61,939 nt of DNA from Acidimicrobiia bacterium (GTDB lineage Bacteria; Actinomycetota; Acidimicrobiia; Acidimicrobiales; Bin134): NCBI GenBank assembly GCA_022819825.1, contig JAJEGM010000046.1:1-61939 (forward strand). Reading direction: 5' to 3'. A program made the translations under genes and the position numbers. The number at the start of each line of letters is the position of its first letter. Position 1 is the first letter of the stretch. Shown here in pieces: positions 54,060-61,665 of this stretch. Under the pieces are notes generated by a model, which had not been told where the DNA came from, made no database searches, and worked only from the letters and a program-made list of their open reading frames with translations.

Positions 54060-54629
54060 TTAGACGGTGGCGAGCTCTAGGGGGGCGATTTCTTCGAGGC
54101 TGATGGGGCGGTCGGCGACGCCTTCAAAGGCATCGTTGGCGGAGTAGACCTCTTCTCCCCGCAGGCGGGCCTCGGGATCGTCGAGATCGACTGGCCACAC
54201 GATGCCCATGCGGGCTTGGGCGAGGTAGTAGGAGTCCACGTCGGGAACCTCGATGCCCATGGCCTCCAAGGTGCGGCCCGGGTAGGCCATGCTCATCACG
54301 CCCTCGGTGAACACCGCATCGTCGTCGGCGATGACTCGGTCGCAGTCGAATTCGAGGCGGTGGGCGCCGGTCTGCACGATGCTGCGGTCGTAGAAGCCCC
54401 GGATGGCGTCGCGGTCACCGCCGGGGCTGGCGATGGGATCGTCGGGGTTCGACCAGATGATGTACTTGGGCTTCTCGCTGAGAGTGGCCACCACCCCTTC
54501 GATGTCGGCCTGGGCCTCGCACTTCATGTGGGCCAGCACCAGCTCCAGCACATGGCGTCGCCGGGGGTTGGTCTCAGCCTCCAGCTTCTCGGCCACCAGC
54601 CGCCACGTCTTGTTGGGATTCATCTTCAT
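54060..54629 (-). CDS. NTF2/SnoaL-like protein, copy 2
   Basis: This 189-residue protein has an NTF2-like alpha+beta fold (HMKCEAQADIEGVVATLSEK, RDAIRGFYDRSIV, RLEFDCDRVIADDDAVFTEG). Such proteins bind small hydrophobic molecules; some are ketosteroid isomerases or polyketide cyclases. It is a close tandem duplicate of the protein at 54677-55240. The ATG at 54629 follows a strong AGGGG ribosome site. Further upstream starts lie within the gap between the copies. Confidence 0.7.
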   Translation of the reverse strand: MKMNPNKTWRLVAEKLEAETNPRRRHVLELVLAHMKCEAQADIEGVVATLSEKPKYIIWSNPDDPIASPGGDRDAIRGFYDRSIVQTGAHRLEFDCDRVIADDDAVFTEGVMSMAYPGRTLEAMGIEVPDVDSYYLAQARMGIVWPVDLDDPEARLRGEEVYSANDAFEGVADRPISLEEIAPLELATV

Positions 54630-54676
54630 CGGGTTCCCCTCCCGTTTGTTGCCTTCCCCGACAATAGAGGTCACAC

Positions 54677-55240
54677 TCAGTTCATCTCCAAGGGAGCAAT
54701 CTCATCGAGGCTGATGGGGCGGTCGGCGATCCCCTCGAAGCGGTCGCCCTCGGCATAGACCTCTTCACCCGACAGCCGGGCCTCGGGGTCGTCGGGGTCG
54801 ATCGGCCACACGATGCCCATGCGGGCTTGGGCGAGGTAGTAGGAGTCCACGTCGGGAACCTCGATGCCCATGGCCTCCAAGGTGCGGCCGGGGTAGGCCA
54901 TGCGCATGACCCCCTCGGTGAACACGGCGTGGTCGTCGACAATCACCCGATCCAGGTCTAGCTCCCAGCGGTGGGCGCCGGTCTGCACCAGGGCGCGGTC
55001 GTAGAGGTCGCGGATGGCGTCCTTCGAGCCGCCGGGGCTGGCGACGGGGTCGTCGACGTGGGGCCAGATCTTGTATTGGGGCTTGTCGCTGAGCGTGTCG
55101 ATCACCCCCTCGATGTCGAGTCGGAGCTCGCGCTGCATGTGGTGTAGCACCAGTTGCAGGACGTGGCGCCGCCGGGGGTCGGTCTCCGCCTCCAGCCGCT
55201 CGGCCACCAGCCGCCAAGATTTGTCGGGATTGATCTTCAT
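54677..55240 (-). CDS. NTF2/SnoaL-like protein, copy 1
   Basis: This 187-residue paralogue of the next gene shares long identical stretches (for example YPGRTLEAMGIEVPDVDSYY followed by LAQARMGIVWP) and differs mostly on the surface and at the ends. It is first of the two in transcription order. The start ATG at 55240 is chosen by alignment with the other copy (MKINPDKSWRL against MKMNPNKTWRL). It lies divergent from the thiolase gene, with about 80 bases between them. Confidence 0.7.
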   Translation of the reverse strand: MKINPDKSWRLVAERLEAETDPRRRHVLQLVLHHMQRELRLDIEGVIDTLSDKPQYKIWPHVDDPVASPGGSKDAIRDLYDRALVQTGAHRWELDLDRVIVDDHAVFTEGVMRMAYPGRTLEAMGIEVPDVDSYYLAQARMGIVWPIDPDDPEARLSGEEVYAEGDRFEGIADRPISLDEIAPLEMN

Positions 55241-55320
55241 CGCCACCGCCCTTGCATCGGCTTCGACGATAGGGGCTGGGCATAGGGTCGAACACAGACG
55301 ACAACTAGGGTCGCTGGGCG

Positions 55321-56469
55321 ATGAGCGATCGGGAGTTTGCCGGCAAGACGGCCATCGTCGGCATTGGGGGCAGCGATTTTGCTCGGCTGTATCGTTCGCC
55401 AGACCCGGAGCGGACGGGGGAGGCGCTGGCTACTGAGGCCATAGCGGCGGCCATTGCTGATGCGGGGCTGGAGAAGTCGCAGATTGACGGGCTGATTACC
55501 GGGGGGCTGCCGCACTATGAGCCGGTGGCCTATCGCACCGGGCTCACCGATGTGCGCTTCGTGGTGGACTACCCCGGGGCCGGACGGATGTGCGCCATGG
55601 CGCTGATGCACGCGGCCACCGCGGTGCACCACGGGCTGGCCGACTATGTGGTGCTGTTCAACTCGGTGGTGTTCCGCTCTCAGGGCACCAAGTTCGGCGC
55701 CCAGCCCCAGGGGCTGTTGTACGACACGATCTACGGGATGGCTTCGCCGGGGGCGCAGTATTCGATGGGGTTCACCCGCTATCAGGCCGAGTACGGGGGC
55801 ACCGAGGAGCAGCTCGGGGCCATCCCGGTGGCCATCCGCTCGCATGCCCGGATGACTCCGGGGGCCATCATGCAACAAGAGATGACCATCAACGACTATC
55901 TGGCCTCCCGGTACATCGCCGAGCCGCTGAGGCTGTTCGACTACTGCCTGGTGAACGACGGAGCGGTGGCCTATGTGGTGACCACCGCCGAACGGGCGCG
56001 GGACCTGGCGCATCCGCCGGTGTTGATCGCCGGCACCTCGGGGCGGGCCAACTTCCGGGAGTGGTATGTGGACCTGGGGTTCTGGGACGAGGCGTGCCGG
56101 TCGATGAAGGCCGATCTGTTCGACCCGCTGGGGGTGACCACCGAAGACATCGACTGCCTCCAGGTGTACGACAACTTCAGCGTGTCGGTGCTGTGGGGCT
56201 TAGAGGGATTCGGGTTCGCCCCCAAGGGCCAGGGTTTGGAGTGGGTGCAGAACGGCCGTATCGCTCTGGGCGGAGAGCTGCCGGTGAACACCAGCGGGGG
56301 GATGCTGAGCGAGTCGTACCTCCAGGGGTGGAACCAGCACGCCGAGGCGGTGCGCCAACTGCGGGGCCAAGCCGGCGAGCGCCAGATCCCCGACTGCGAC
56401 TGGTCGCTGTACTGGTGCCTGTCGGCGCTGCCGGGGGCGTCACTGCTGTGCCGGGACGGGCTGCTGTGA
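55321..56469 (+). CDS. thiolase-fold protein, Ltp2-like (probable aldolase)
   Basis: This 382-residue thiolase-fold protein lacks the usual nucleophilic cysteine: the region reads YPGAGRMCAMALMHAAT rather than a C-x-S-G motif. Two tyrosines stand where Ltp2 steroid side-chain aldolases have their catalytic ones, in LQVYDNFS and LSESYLQGW. The block GGELPVNTSGGMLSESY is typical. Ltp2 enzymes do retro-aldol cleavage of a CoA ester and need a DUF35 partner; one follows with a GTGA overlap. I infer aldolase rather than thiolase action. Confidence 0.72.
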   Translation: MSDREFAGKTAIVGIGGSDFARLYRSPDPERTGEALATEAIAAAIADAGLEKSQIDGLITGGLPHYEPVAYRTGLTDVRFVVDYPGAGRMCAMALMHAATAVHHGLADYVVLFNSVVFRSQGTKFGAQPQGLLYDTIYGMASPGAQYSMGFTRYQAEYGGTEEQLGAIPVAIRSHARMTPGAIMQQEMTINDYLASRYIAEPLRLFDYCLVNDGAVAYVVTTAERARDLAHPPVLIAGTSGRANFREWYVDLGFWDEACRSMKADLFDPLGVTTEDIDCLQVYDNFSVSVLWGLEGFGFAPKGQGLEWVQNGRIALGGELPVNTSGGMLSESYLQGWNQHAEAVRQLRGQAGERQIPDCDWSLYWCLSALPGASLLCRDGLL

Positions 56470-56882
56470 GTGCCGAAGCGGCCTACGCCAAGCCGCTGCC
56501 GATGGTTACCCCCGAAGATCGGGAGTTCTGGGCCGCGGCCCGCGAGCACCGCTTCTTGCTGCCGAAGTGCCGGTCGTGCGGGCACGTGTGGTTCCCGCCC
56601 TATGCCTCTTGTCCCGCTTGCCTGTCGTTCAACCGGGGATGGACCGAGGCGTCGGGGCGGGGCACGGTGTGGGGCTTCACAATCATGAGGCAGCCCTACA
56701 TCCCTTCGTTCGAGCCTGAGCTCCCCTACAACGTGGTGCTGGTGGAGTTGGAGGAGGGGCCGATGGTGTACTCCAACCTCGTCGGGATCGACAACGACGA
56801 CATCTCCTGCGGCCTGCCTGTCGAAGCCGTGTTTGAGGACGCCACCGACGAGATCACCCTCATCAAGTTCCGCCCCGCTTGA
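56466..56882 (+). CDS. DUF35 OB-fold/zinc-ribbon partner of the thiolase-like protein
   Basis: This 138-residue protein has a zinc ribbon with four cysteines (PKCRSCGHVWFP and YASCPACLSF) followed by an OB-fold (GTVWGFTIMR, VVLVELEEGPMVYSNLVG). Such proteins bind the CoA substrate and are required by Ltp2-type aldolases and some thiolases. The GTG start overlaps the thiolase stop by four bases, which supports complex formation. Confidence 0.85.
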   Translation: MSAEAAYAKPLPMVTPEDREFWAAAREHRFLLPKCRSCGHVWFPPYASCPACLSFNRGWTEASGRGTVWGFTIMRQPYIPSFEPELPYNVVLVELEEGPMVYSNLVGIDNDDISCGLPVEAVFEDATDEITLIKFRPA

Positions 56883-56891
56883 GGGGCCGCT

Positions 56892-57662
56892 CTAGATGGT
56901 GGTCATGCCGTGGGCGTGGCCGGCGGTGTAGCCGCCGTCGACCGGCAAGGCGACGCCGGTGACGAACGAGGAGTCATCGGAGGCCAAGAAGAAAGCGGCG
57001 CCGGCGATCTCCGAGGGGAGCCCCCAGCGCTTGAGCTTGTGCTGGTCGCGGATGCTGTCGGCGATGGGCCCGAGATGGGGTATCACCGACTGGAACATGG
57101 GGGTGTCGATGAAGCCGGGGCAGATGGCGTTGGCCCTGATGTTGGCCGGCCCGTAGTCGTTGGCGATGTTCTTGGTGAGCAGGATCACCCCGCCCTTGGA
57201 GGCGTTGTAGGTGCTGCCCCCCTCGCAGCCTTCGAGACCCTCCACGCTGGCGATGGTGATGATGCTCCCCGAGCGGGCCTCCACCATGGGCTTGAGGGCG
57301 GCCCGGCACGACAGCATGGTGCCCTTGAGATTGATGTCCTGCACCCGGTCCCACTCCTCGACGTCGAGCTCATGAACCTGGCCGCCTCCGGCGACACCGG
57401 CCGCGGTGACCAGCACGTCGAGCCGCCCGTGGTCTTGGACGATCTGGCCCACCAGCTTTTCCTGGGCATCGGCGTCGCGCACGTCCACCAGATGGAAGCT
57501 CGATGCCGGGGCCGTTTCAGCCACTGCCTTCCAGCCCTCGCTCTCGGCAATATCGGAGCCGATCACCACGGCCCCCTCCTCGGCGAACCGTTCTGCGGAG
57601 GCCAGGCCGATACCCGAAGCTGCTCCGGTGACCCACGCCACCCTGCCCTCTAGACGTCCCAT
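56892..57662 (-). CDS. short-chain dehydrogenase/reductase
   Basis: This 256-residue classical SDR has TGAASGIGLASAERF (NAD binding), the Ser in IITIASVEG and the YNASKGG active site, and NAICPGFIDTPMF. It probably oxidises a hydroxyl or reduces a keto group. It converges on the DUF35 gene 10 bases away. Its context (P450, aldolase, CoA enzymes) would suit a sterol- or terpenoid-like substrate, but that is inference. Confidence 0.85.
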   Translation of the reverse strand: MGRLEGRVAWVTGAASGIGLASAERFAEEGAVVIGSDIAESEGWKAVAETAPASSFHLVDVRDADAQEKLVGQIVQDHGRLDVLVTAAGVAGGGQVHELDVEEWDRVQDINLKGTMLSCRAALKPMVEARSGSIITIASVEGLEGCEGGSTYNASKGGVILLTKNIANDYGPANIRANAICPGFIDTPMFQSVIPHLGPIADSIRDQHKLKRWGLPSEIAGAAFFLASDDSSFVTGVALPVDGGYTAGHAHGMTTI

Positions 57663-57725
57663 TTGTGTTGCCTCGCTCTCTGTTGTGCGGTCGGGCGAAT
57701 CGTAGGTGGCGGTAAAGACGTGCGC

Positions 57726-58733
57726 TCAGCCCAGGGATGGGCCGACCAGAGTGCCGGGAAGCTCGCCGGTGGGCTCGCCCTCCCGGTAGGTGGCGACGCC
57801 GTTGGCGATGGTGGCCCGGAAGCCGCCCGGTTCCCGGGTGAACCGCCACGAACCGGCGGGGACGTCGCGCACTTTCACCTCCGCTCCCAAAGAGATCTCA
57901 TCGAGGCTGAACACGGCCAGATCAGCGGCCTTGCCGGGGGCGACCACTCCCCGATCGGTCAGCCCGATGAAGCCCGCAGTGCGGCCGGTGAGAACGTGGA
58001 CCGCCTCCTCCAGGGTCAGCAGGCCGGTGTCGCGGTGGTAATGGGTGAGCAGGTGGGTGCTCTGGCCAGCACCACAGAACAGCTGGAGATGGGCACCGCT
58101 GTCGTTGACGTTGGTGAGGGTGTGGGGCGAGCGGATCACCTCGGCCAAAGCAGGCTCGTCGTGGACGTCGGGAAGCGCCCGCAACGACGAGCCGATGCCG
58201 TTGTCCAGCAGCCAGGAGGCCAGCGCATCGGAGACATGCTGGCCGGTGTTGGCGGCGTGATCGGCCAATGAGATCCCGAGGGGGCCGACCCCGGTCTCCG
58301 ACAGGGCGAATATCAATGTGTGAGGGTTATCGACCCGGGCGCGGCGGGGCTTCTTCCGGTTGTCCCAGTCGGAGCGGGCCTGATCCCGCCACGCGGGGTC
58401 GGCCAGCAGGTTCATCTTGTTTTCGGGGGGCCCGTTGACCAGGTCGTTCCAAGCGGGGACCCGCTGGAAGGTCAGCGCCTTCTCAAAGTTGAAGTACAGA
58501 TCCAGCGGCTTGGTGCCCACGGTGGGCCAGAAGTCGACCCCCGCCTCCCGAAGGCGGCGGTCGAAGGCCAGCGTGTCGGCCCGGTAGTCGGCCTCATTGG
58601 CCATGGCGGGGATGGCGGTCCACTGCCCGCGAACGCCCCGAGGCCCGGCCATGGCCGCGAAGCGCTCCACATCGTGGAAGTTGTGCTCGGGTGATTCACC
58701 CTGGGTTTTGCGCAGGGGGCTGTGGGTGTCCCT
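57726..58733 (-). pseudogene. amidohydrolase (D-aminoacylase-like) missing its N-terminus
   Basis: The frame (readable from a GTG at 58670 as 314 residues) is the C-terminal part of a long amidohydrolase of the N-acyl-D-amino-acid deacylase type: NVNDSGAHLQLFCGAGQSTH, LTGRTAGFIGLTDRG, VAPGKAADLAVFSLDEI. The N-terminal part with the first metal-binding motif is absent. Immediately upstream, in the same frame, lies the end of an IS3-family element. I therefore call it a gene truncated by the insertion or by a later deletion. Confidence 0.75.
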
Positions 58734-58760
58734 GGGTTTCGCGTAGGGCTGATAGTGGAT

Positions 58761-59612
58761 TCACGCTGCCGGTGATTGCTGATGTCGGGCTTCGAACTCG
58801 ACTGGTGTGAGCATGCTAAGCGATGTGTGGCGTCGCTGGCGGTTGTGCCAGATCTCGAGATACTCGAAGATCGCGTTGGCCAGCTCGATGCGGGTGCGCC
58901 AGCGCTGCCGGTCGAGGAGCTCGACCTGCATGCGCGACCAGAACGACTCGATCATCGCATTGCCGAAGCAATCCCCGATCGAGCCCATTGACGGAACCAG
59001 TCCTGAGTCGAGTGCTCTTTTGGTGAAGGCCCATGAGGTGAACTGCGTGCTGTGGTCGCTGTGGATCACGGTCTCGCCTTTGGTCGGCTGCCGGCGGTCT
59101 ATCGCCATCCCCAGAGCGTTGGCGGCCAGCGCCGCGGTCGGCCTCGAGTCGATCGACCAGCCGGCGACGCGGCGGCTGAACACGTCGAGCACCACGGCGC
59201 AGTAGACCTTGCCCTCCCGGGTGGGGTGCTCTGTGATGTCGGTCACCTGTAGCCGATCCGGATCGGAACGGGCGAAGTCGCGGTCGACGAGATCCGACGC
59301 CGTCGCCGCATGGGCGATCTTGCGGTATTTCGGGCGGCCTGACACGCCCCGCAGCCCGGCACGGCGCATCAGCGTCTCGACCGTCTGGCGGCACACGGCG
59401 ATGCCCCGGCCGAGGGTCAACTCAGCGTGAACTCGCTTGGCCCCGTAGGTCTGCCGGGAGCCGGCACAGATCTGCCCAACCACCTCGCTCAACTGCGCAT
59501 GCCTGACCGATCGCGCCGACGGCGGGCGCCTAAGCCAGCTGTAGTATCCAGACACCGACACCCCCAGCACGCAACACGCCCTCTCAATCGGGAATCCCTC
59601 CGCGGCCATCAC
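58761..59612 (-). CDS. IS3-family transposase OrfB (DDE domain)
   Basis: This protein of about 283 residues has an HTH_21-like start (GVSVSGYYSWLRR), YGAKRVHAEL, and the catalytic set: Asp in LQVTDITEHP, Asp in VIHSDHSTQFTS, and Glu in MIESFWSRMQ. HNRQRRHTSL is near the end. It overlaps orfA by four bases in the -1 frame. It is made as an OrfAB fusion after frameshift, so the GTG at 59612 may not be used. Confidence 0.88.
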   Translation of the reverse strand: MMAAEGFPIERACCVLGVSVSGYYSWLRRPPSARSVRHAQLSEVVGQICAGSRQTYGAKRVHAELTLGRGIAVCRQTVETLMRRAGLRGVSGRPKYRKIAHAATASDLVDRDFARSDPDRLQVTDITEHPTREGKVYCAVVLDVFSRRVAGWSIDSRPTAALAANALGMAIDRRQPTKGETVIHSDHSTQFTSWAFTKRALDSGLVPSMGSIGDCFGNAMIESFWSRMQVELLDRQRWRTRIELANAIFEYLEIWHNRQRRHTSLSMLTPVEFEARHQQSPAA

Positions 59613-59914
59613 TCGGATGGCCGCGAACCTTTTTTTGAGTCGCCATCGGCCTTCAGCAACTCCGTCGCCCGCCGACAGATCGCCAACTCCGTCTCAAGCT
59701 CTCGCACCCGCTTGCGCAGAGCCGCCAGCTCGGCCTTCTCAGCAGTTGTCAGCCCCGCCTCCACCCCGGCATCGACGCGCGCCTGCCGGCGCCACGCGTA
59801 GACCGACTGATCGCTGATCCCCAGCTCCGCAGCGACCTGCGCGACAGGCCGCCCCGCCTCCACCAGATCGACCACACGCTGCCGGAACTCCGCCGGATAA
59901 CCCCTCGGCGCCAT
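59609..59914 (-). CDS. IS3-family transposase OrfA
   Basis: This protein of about 101 residues has an HTH (MAPRGYPAEFRQRVVDLVEA, VAQVAAELGISDQSVYAWRR) and a leucine-zipper-like helix (LAALRKRVRELETELAI). I start at the ATG at 59914 because the fold begins there. The frame is open to 59992 without similarity. Confidence 0.87.
   Translation of the reverse strand: MAPRGYPAEFRQRVVDLVEAGRPVAQVAAELGISDQSVYAWRRQARVDAGVEAGLTTAEKAELAALRKRVRELETELAICRRATELLKADGDSKKGSRPSE
59630..59636 (-). promoter_or_regulatory. A7 slippery site for programmed -1 frameshift
   Basis: On the minus strand the sequence reads TC-AAAAAAA-GG, seven A residues in the A-AAA-AAA-G frame, just before the orfA stop. This is the classic IS3 site at which ribosomes slip to make OrfAB. 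Confidence 0.8.
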
Positions 59915-60080
59915 AGAACCTCCCCAGGCCCACGACAGCAGAACCCAACAACAAACCCACGCAAAACCCGTGAACCACCAGCTCTTGCACATCCTCGGGC
60001 GGGTGGGCCTGGGCGGCGGCGGGCAACAGCGCCGCGGTCAAACACAACGCGACGAACAGAACAACAGAACACGAGGTGGC

Positions 60081-60138
60081 CCCCTTCGGAAGGTCGGGAT
60101 TTGCACCTAGCGAAAGCCCGCGGCCAAATCCGAAGGGG
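60081..60138. repeat. inverted repeat with 10-bp perfect arms
   Basis: CCCCTTCGGA (60081-60090) and TCCGAAGGGG (60129-60138) pair perfectly. GATTTG (60098-60103) and CAAATC (60125-60130) extend the stem with an 8-base bulge. It overlaps the next repeat, so the two cannot fully form together. Confidence 0.55.
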
Positions 60139-60229
60139 ACCAAGACCCAGAATTCCTTGAGGGGGAAAAGCGGCTCCCGACCCACTACACATTTGACCGC
60201 AGGGAAACCCCACGGGCTTTCACTAGGTG
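60104..60229. repeat. 17-bp inverted repeat bounding about 126 bases
   Basis: CACCTAGCGAAAGCCCG (60104-60120) and CGGGCTTTCACTAGGTG (60213-60229) match as reverse complements at 16 of 17 positions. The distance between them and their perfection suggest the ends of a small non-coding element (MITE-like) or a long RNA stem. Confidence 0.5.
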
Positions 60230-60300
60230 GCTGGCAACCTACAGCAAGCAGAGCACAGCGGGCAACACCCGCTCGGGCATGGCGTACACTCGTGAGCGAG

Positions 60301-60396
60301 CGCGGTGGCGGTCATACGAGTAACGGTCGGTGATCGCCACCGCGCCATTGAACAGCCCGACACCACCGGCTACCCTTCCCCCCATGACCGTTACTC
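60301..60396 (+). promoter_or_regulatory. possible pseudoknot over the start of the gene at 60384
   Basis: Stem 1 is CGCGGTGGCGGTCA (60301-60314) with TGATCGCCACCGCG (60331-60344): 14 pairs, one of them G-T. Stem 2 pairs the hairpin loop GAGTAACGGTC (60318-60328) with GACCGTTACTC (60386-60396): 11 perfect pairs covering the end of the ATG and codons 2-4. As RNA this would be an H-type pseudoknot able to hide the start codon. It might be a translational control leader, but no ligand or factor can be named. Confidence 0.4.
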
Positions 60397-60872
60397 ACAC
60401 TCCGAAAAACCCGCAGCGTGAACCGACCGCGCCACCCCAGGCCATCGACGGGCCGGTGGCCAGCAAGCTCAAGGCCAAGTTGTCGCGGCGCGCAGCGTTC
60501 GCCCTGGTGGTCGTGCTGGCGCTTTTGATGGCGGTAGCGCTAGCCGTGCCACCTCTGGCCATAGCCCTGATACTGGTGCTGCTGGCTTGCGCCGTGTTCT
60601 TTATAGGTGACTATGCCGTTTTCTGGTTCAAGCACCACCCTCTACCACGTCATTACGATGATAAAGGCAGGCTCCAACCGAACAGAATCGAGAATGTGCT
60701 AATCGTCACATTTGCGCAGTGGCCGCTATTAGCTTGGGCAGTGCTTAAGGGCGGTAACGGATTGAATGTGTGGTGGTTGCTAGGCGCGGCGCTCATAATA
60801 CCCTCCTACTACCTCGGCAAACTCGCCCTGTTCCGCTGGTGGCTTCCCCGCAAGGCGGGGAGGAACGTCTAG
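60384..60872 (+). CDS. membrane protein of unknown function
   Basis: This 162-residue protein has a Pro-rich N-terminal tail (30 residues), two close hydrophobic segments (AAFALVVVLALLMAVALAVP, LAIALILVLLACAVFFIG), a soluble loop with HHPLPRHYDDKGRLQP, and two more segments. I recognise no family. I use the ATG at 60384; a GTG at 60330 is in frame but lies within the leader hairpin. It ends with TAG after a basic tail. The following 194 bases (60873-61066) are C-rich without clear features. Confidence 0.65.
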   Translation: MTVTHTPKNPQREPTAPPQAIDGPVASKLKAKLSRRAAFALVVVLALLMAVALAVPPLAIALILVLLACAVFFIGDYAVFWFKHHPLPRHYDDKGRLQPNRIENVLIVTFAQWPLLAWAVLKGGNGLNVWWLLGAALIIPSYYLGKLALFRWWLPRKAGRNV

Positions 60873-61066
60873 CCCGCCCAATGGTCTGACCGCAGGGAGC
60901 CCAATGGCCCCTAACGGTATTTCGTGACGCTGGGGAGGCTAACCAAACAACACACACCACCCCCCCACGTTGCCAACCCCTCCCCCACCGGGAACCCTAA
61001 AACCCCAGCCCAGGGGCCTAACGGAATAGGGGCGGTGAGTAGGGAGCTAACACACGACTTTCGCGG

Positions 61067-61513
61067 TCAGCCATCGCAGCGGGCCAGCGTGTCAGCCAGC
61101 GTGTCGGCCTCGGCGGGGTCGGCGGTCAGCCCCCACTTGGCTTTCACCGCGGTGGTGCGCTGAGCGAAAAAACACCTTCCGGCTGGGGTCATGGTCAGCC
61201 CAGCGCAGGCACCGGAACCGACTCGCCCAGACCACTCGGCAATGTCGCCAGCGCCCTTGGATCGGTTCACACAGTCACGCGATGGGGTCAGGTTCCGGGG
61301 GTCTCGCCCGAACTCCCGCCGCCGCTCAACAGACCATTGCCAGCCGCCCGACTCGAAGGCTTCCTTGGCGCTGACGATGTGGTCTACATCGCAGGTGTCC
61401 GGCGTGAACGGAGCGGCGGTGTAGGGGTCTGTCCCGGCGGCATCGCACAGATGCCCGGAGCGGTGCTCCCAGTCACCCCGGCTGTACCCCGCTTCGGTGT
61501 ATTCAGCGGCCAC
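61067..61513 (-). CDS. HNH endonuclease-like protein (DUF1524/GmrSD-C type)
   Basis: This protein of at least 148 residues has the HNH core: CDVDHIVSAKEAFESGGWQW, then PRNLTPSRDCVNRSKGAGD, and a C-terminal helical cap with two cysteines. Such proteins are usually exported in actinobacteria, with a lipobox or signal and a Thr/Pro linker before the domain. Here the frame upstream of the GTG at 61513 reads TPSTPTPTAAAEALDPIEAL, a linker-like sequence. It has no start codon before a stop at 61634, so the true N-terminus may be lost or shifted. Confidence 0.65.
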   Translation of the reverse strand: MAAEYTEAGYSRGDWEHRSGHLCDAAGTDPYTAAPFTPDTCDVDHIVSAKEAFESGGWQWSVERRREFGRDPRNLTPSRDCVNRSKGAGDIAEWSGRVGSGACAGLTMTPAGRCFFAQRTTAVKAKWGLTADPAEADTLADTLARCDG

Positions 61514-61665
61514 CGCCAGGGCCTCGATGGGGTCCAGGGCCTCGGCGGCAGCCGTCGGGGTCGGGGTGCTGGGGGTCGAGCGCCCCAGCGGGCCACCGGG
61601 GCCGCCACAGCGGCCCGGCGGGCCTCGGCGGGTTCAGCGGCCTCGGGTTTTGCGGGGGTGCGGTT

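Larger units (their letters stand above)
58734..59969 (-). mobile_element. IS3-family insertion sequence
   Basis: It contains orfA (59609-59914) and orfB (58761-59612) with a frameshift signal between them. Candidate terminal repeats share GGGTTTYGCGT: at 58734 reading inward, and at 59969 reading inward on the other strand. A second GGGTTTTGCG at 58703 also fits, so the right end is uncertain by about 30 bases. I see no target duplication. The left flank does not continue the truncated amidohydrolase gene, so a deletion or recombination probably followed insertion. Confidence 0.7.
59970..60383. other. 414-base gene-free region with inverted repeats and a possible gene remnant
   Basis: Next to the IS end, the minus strand around 59980-60070 encodes a signal-peptide-like stretch (LFVALCLTAALLPAAAQA) followed by HPPEDVQELVVHG. 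It runs into the IS and has no good start, so it may be a remnant of a second truncated gene. The rest holds several inverted repeats, listed separately. No coding sequence of length is convincing here. Confidence 0.45.

Noticed and set aside
60085..60115. tRNA-like T-arm (GGTGCAAATCC on the minus strand)
   Set aside because: The stem beside it does not pair, and no acceptor, D or anticodon arm is found nearby.
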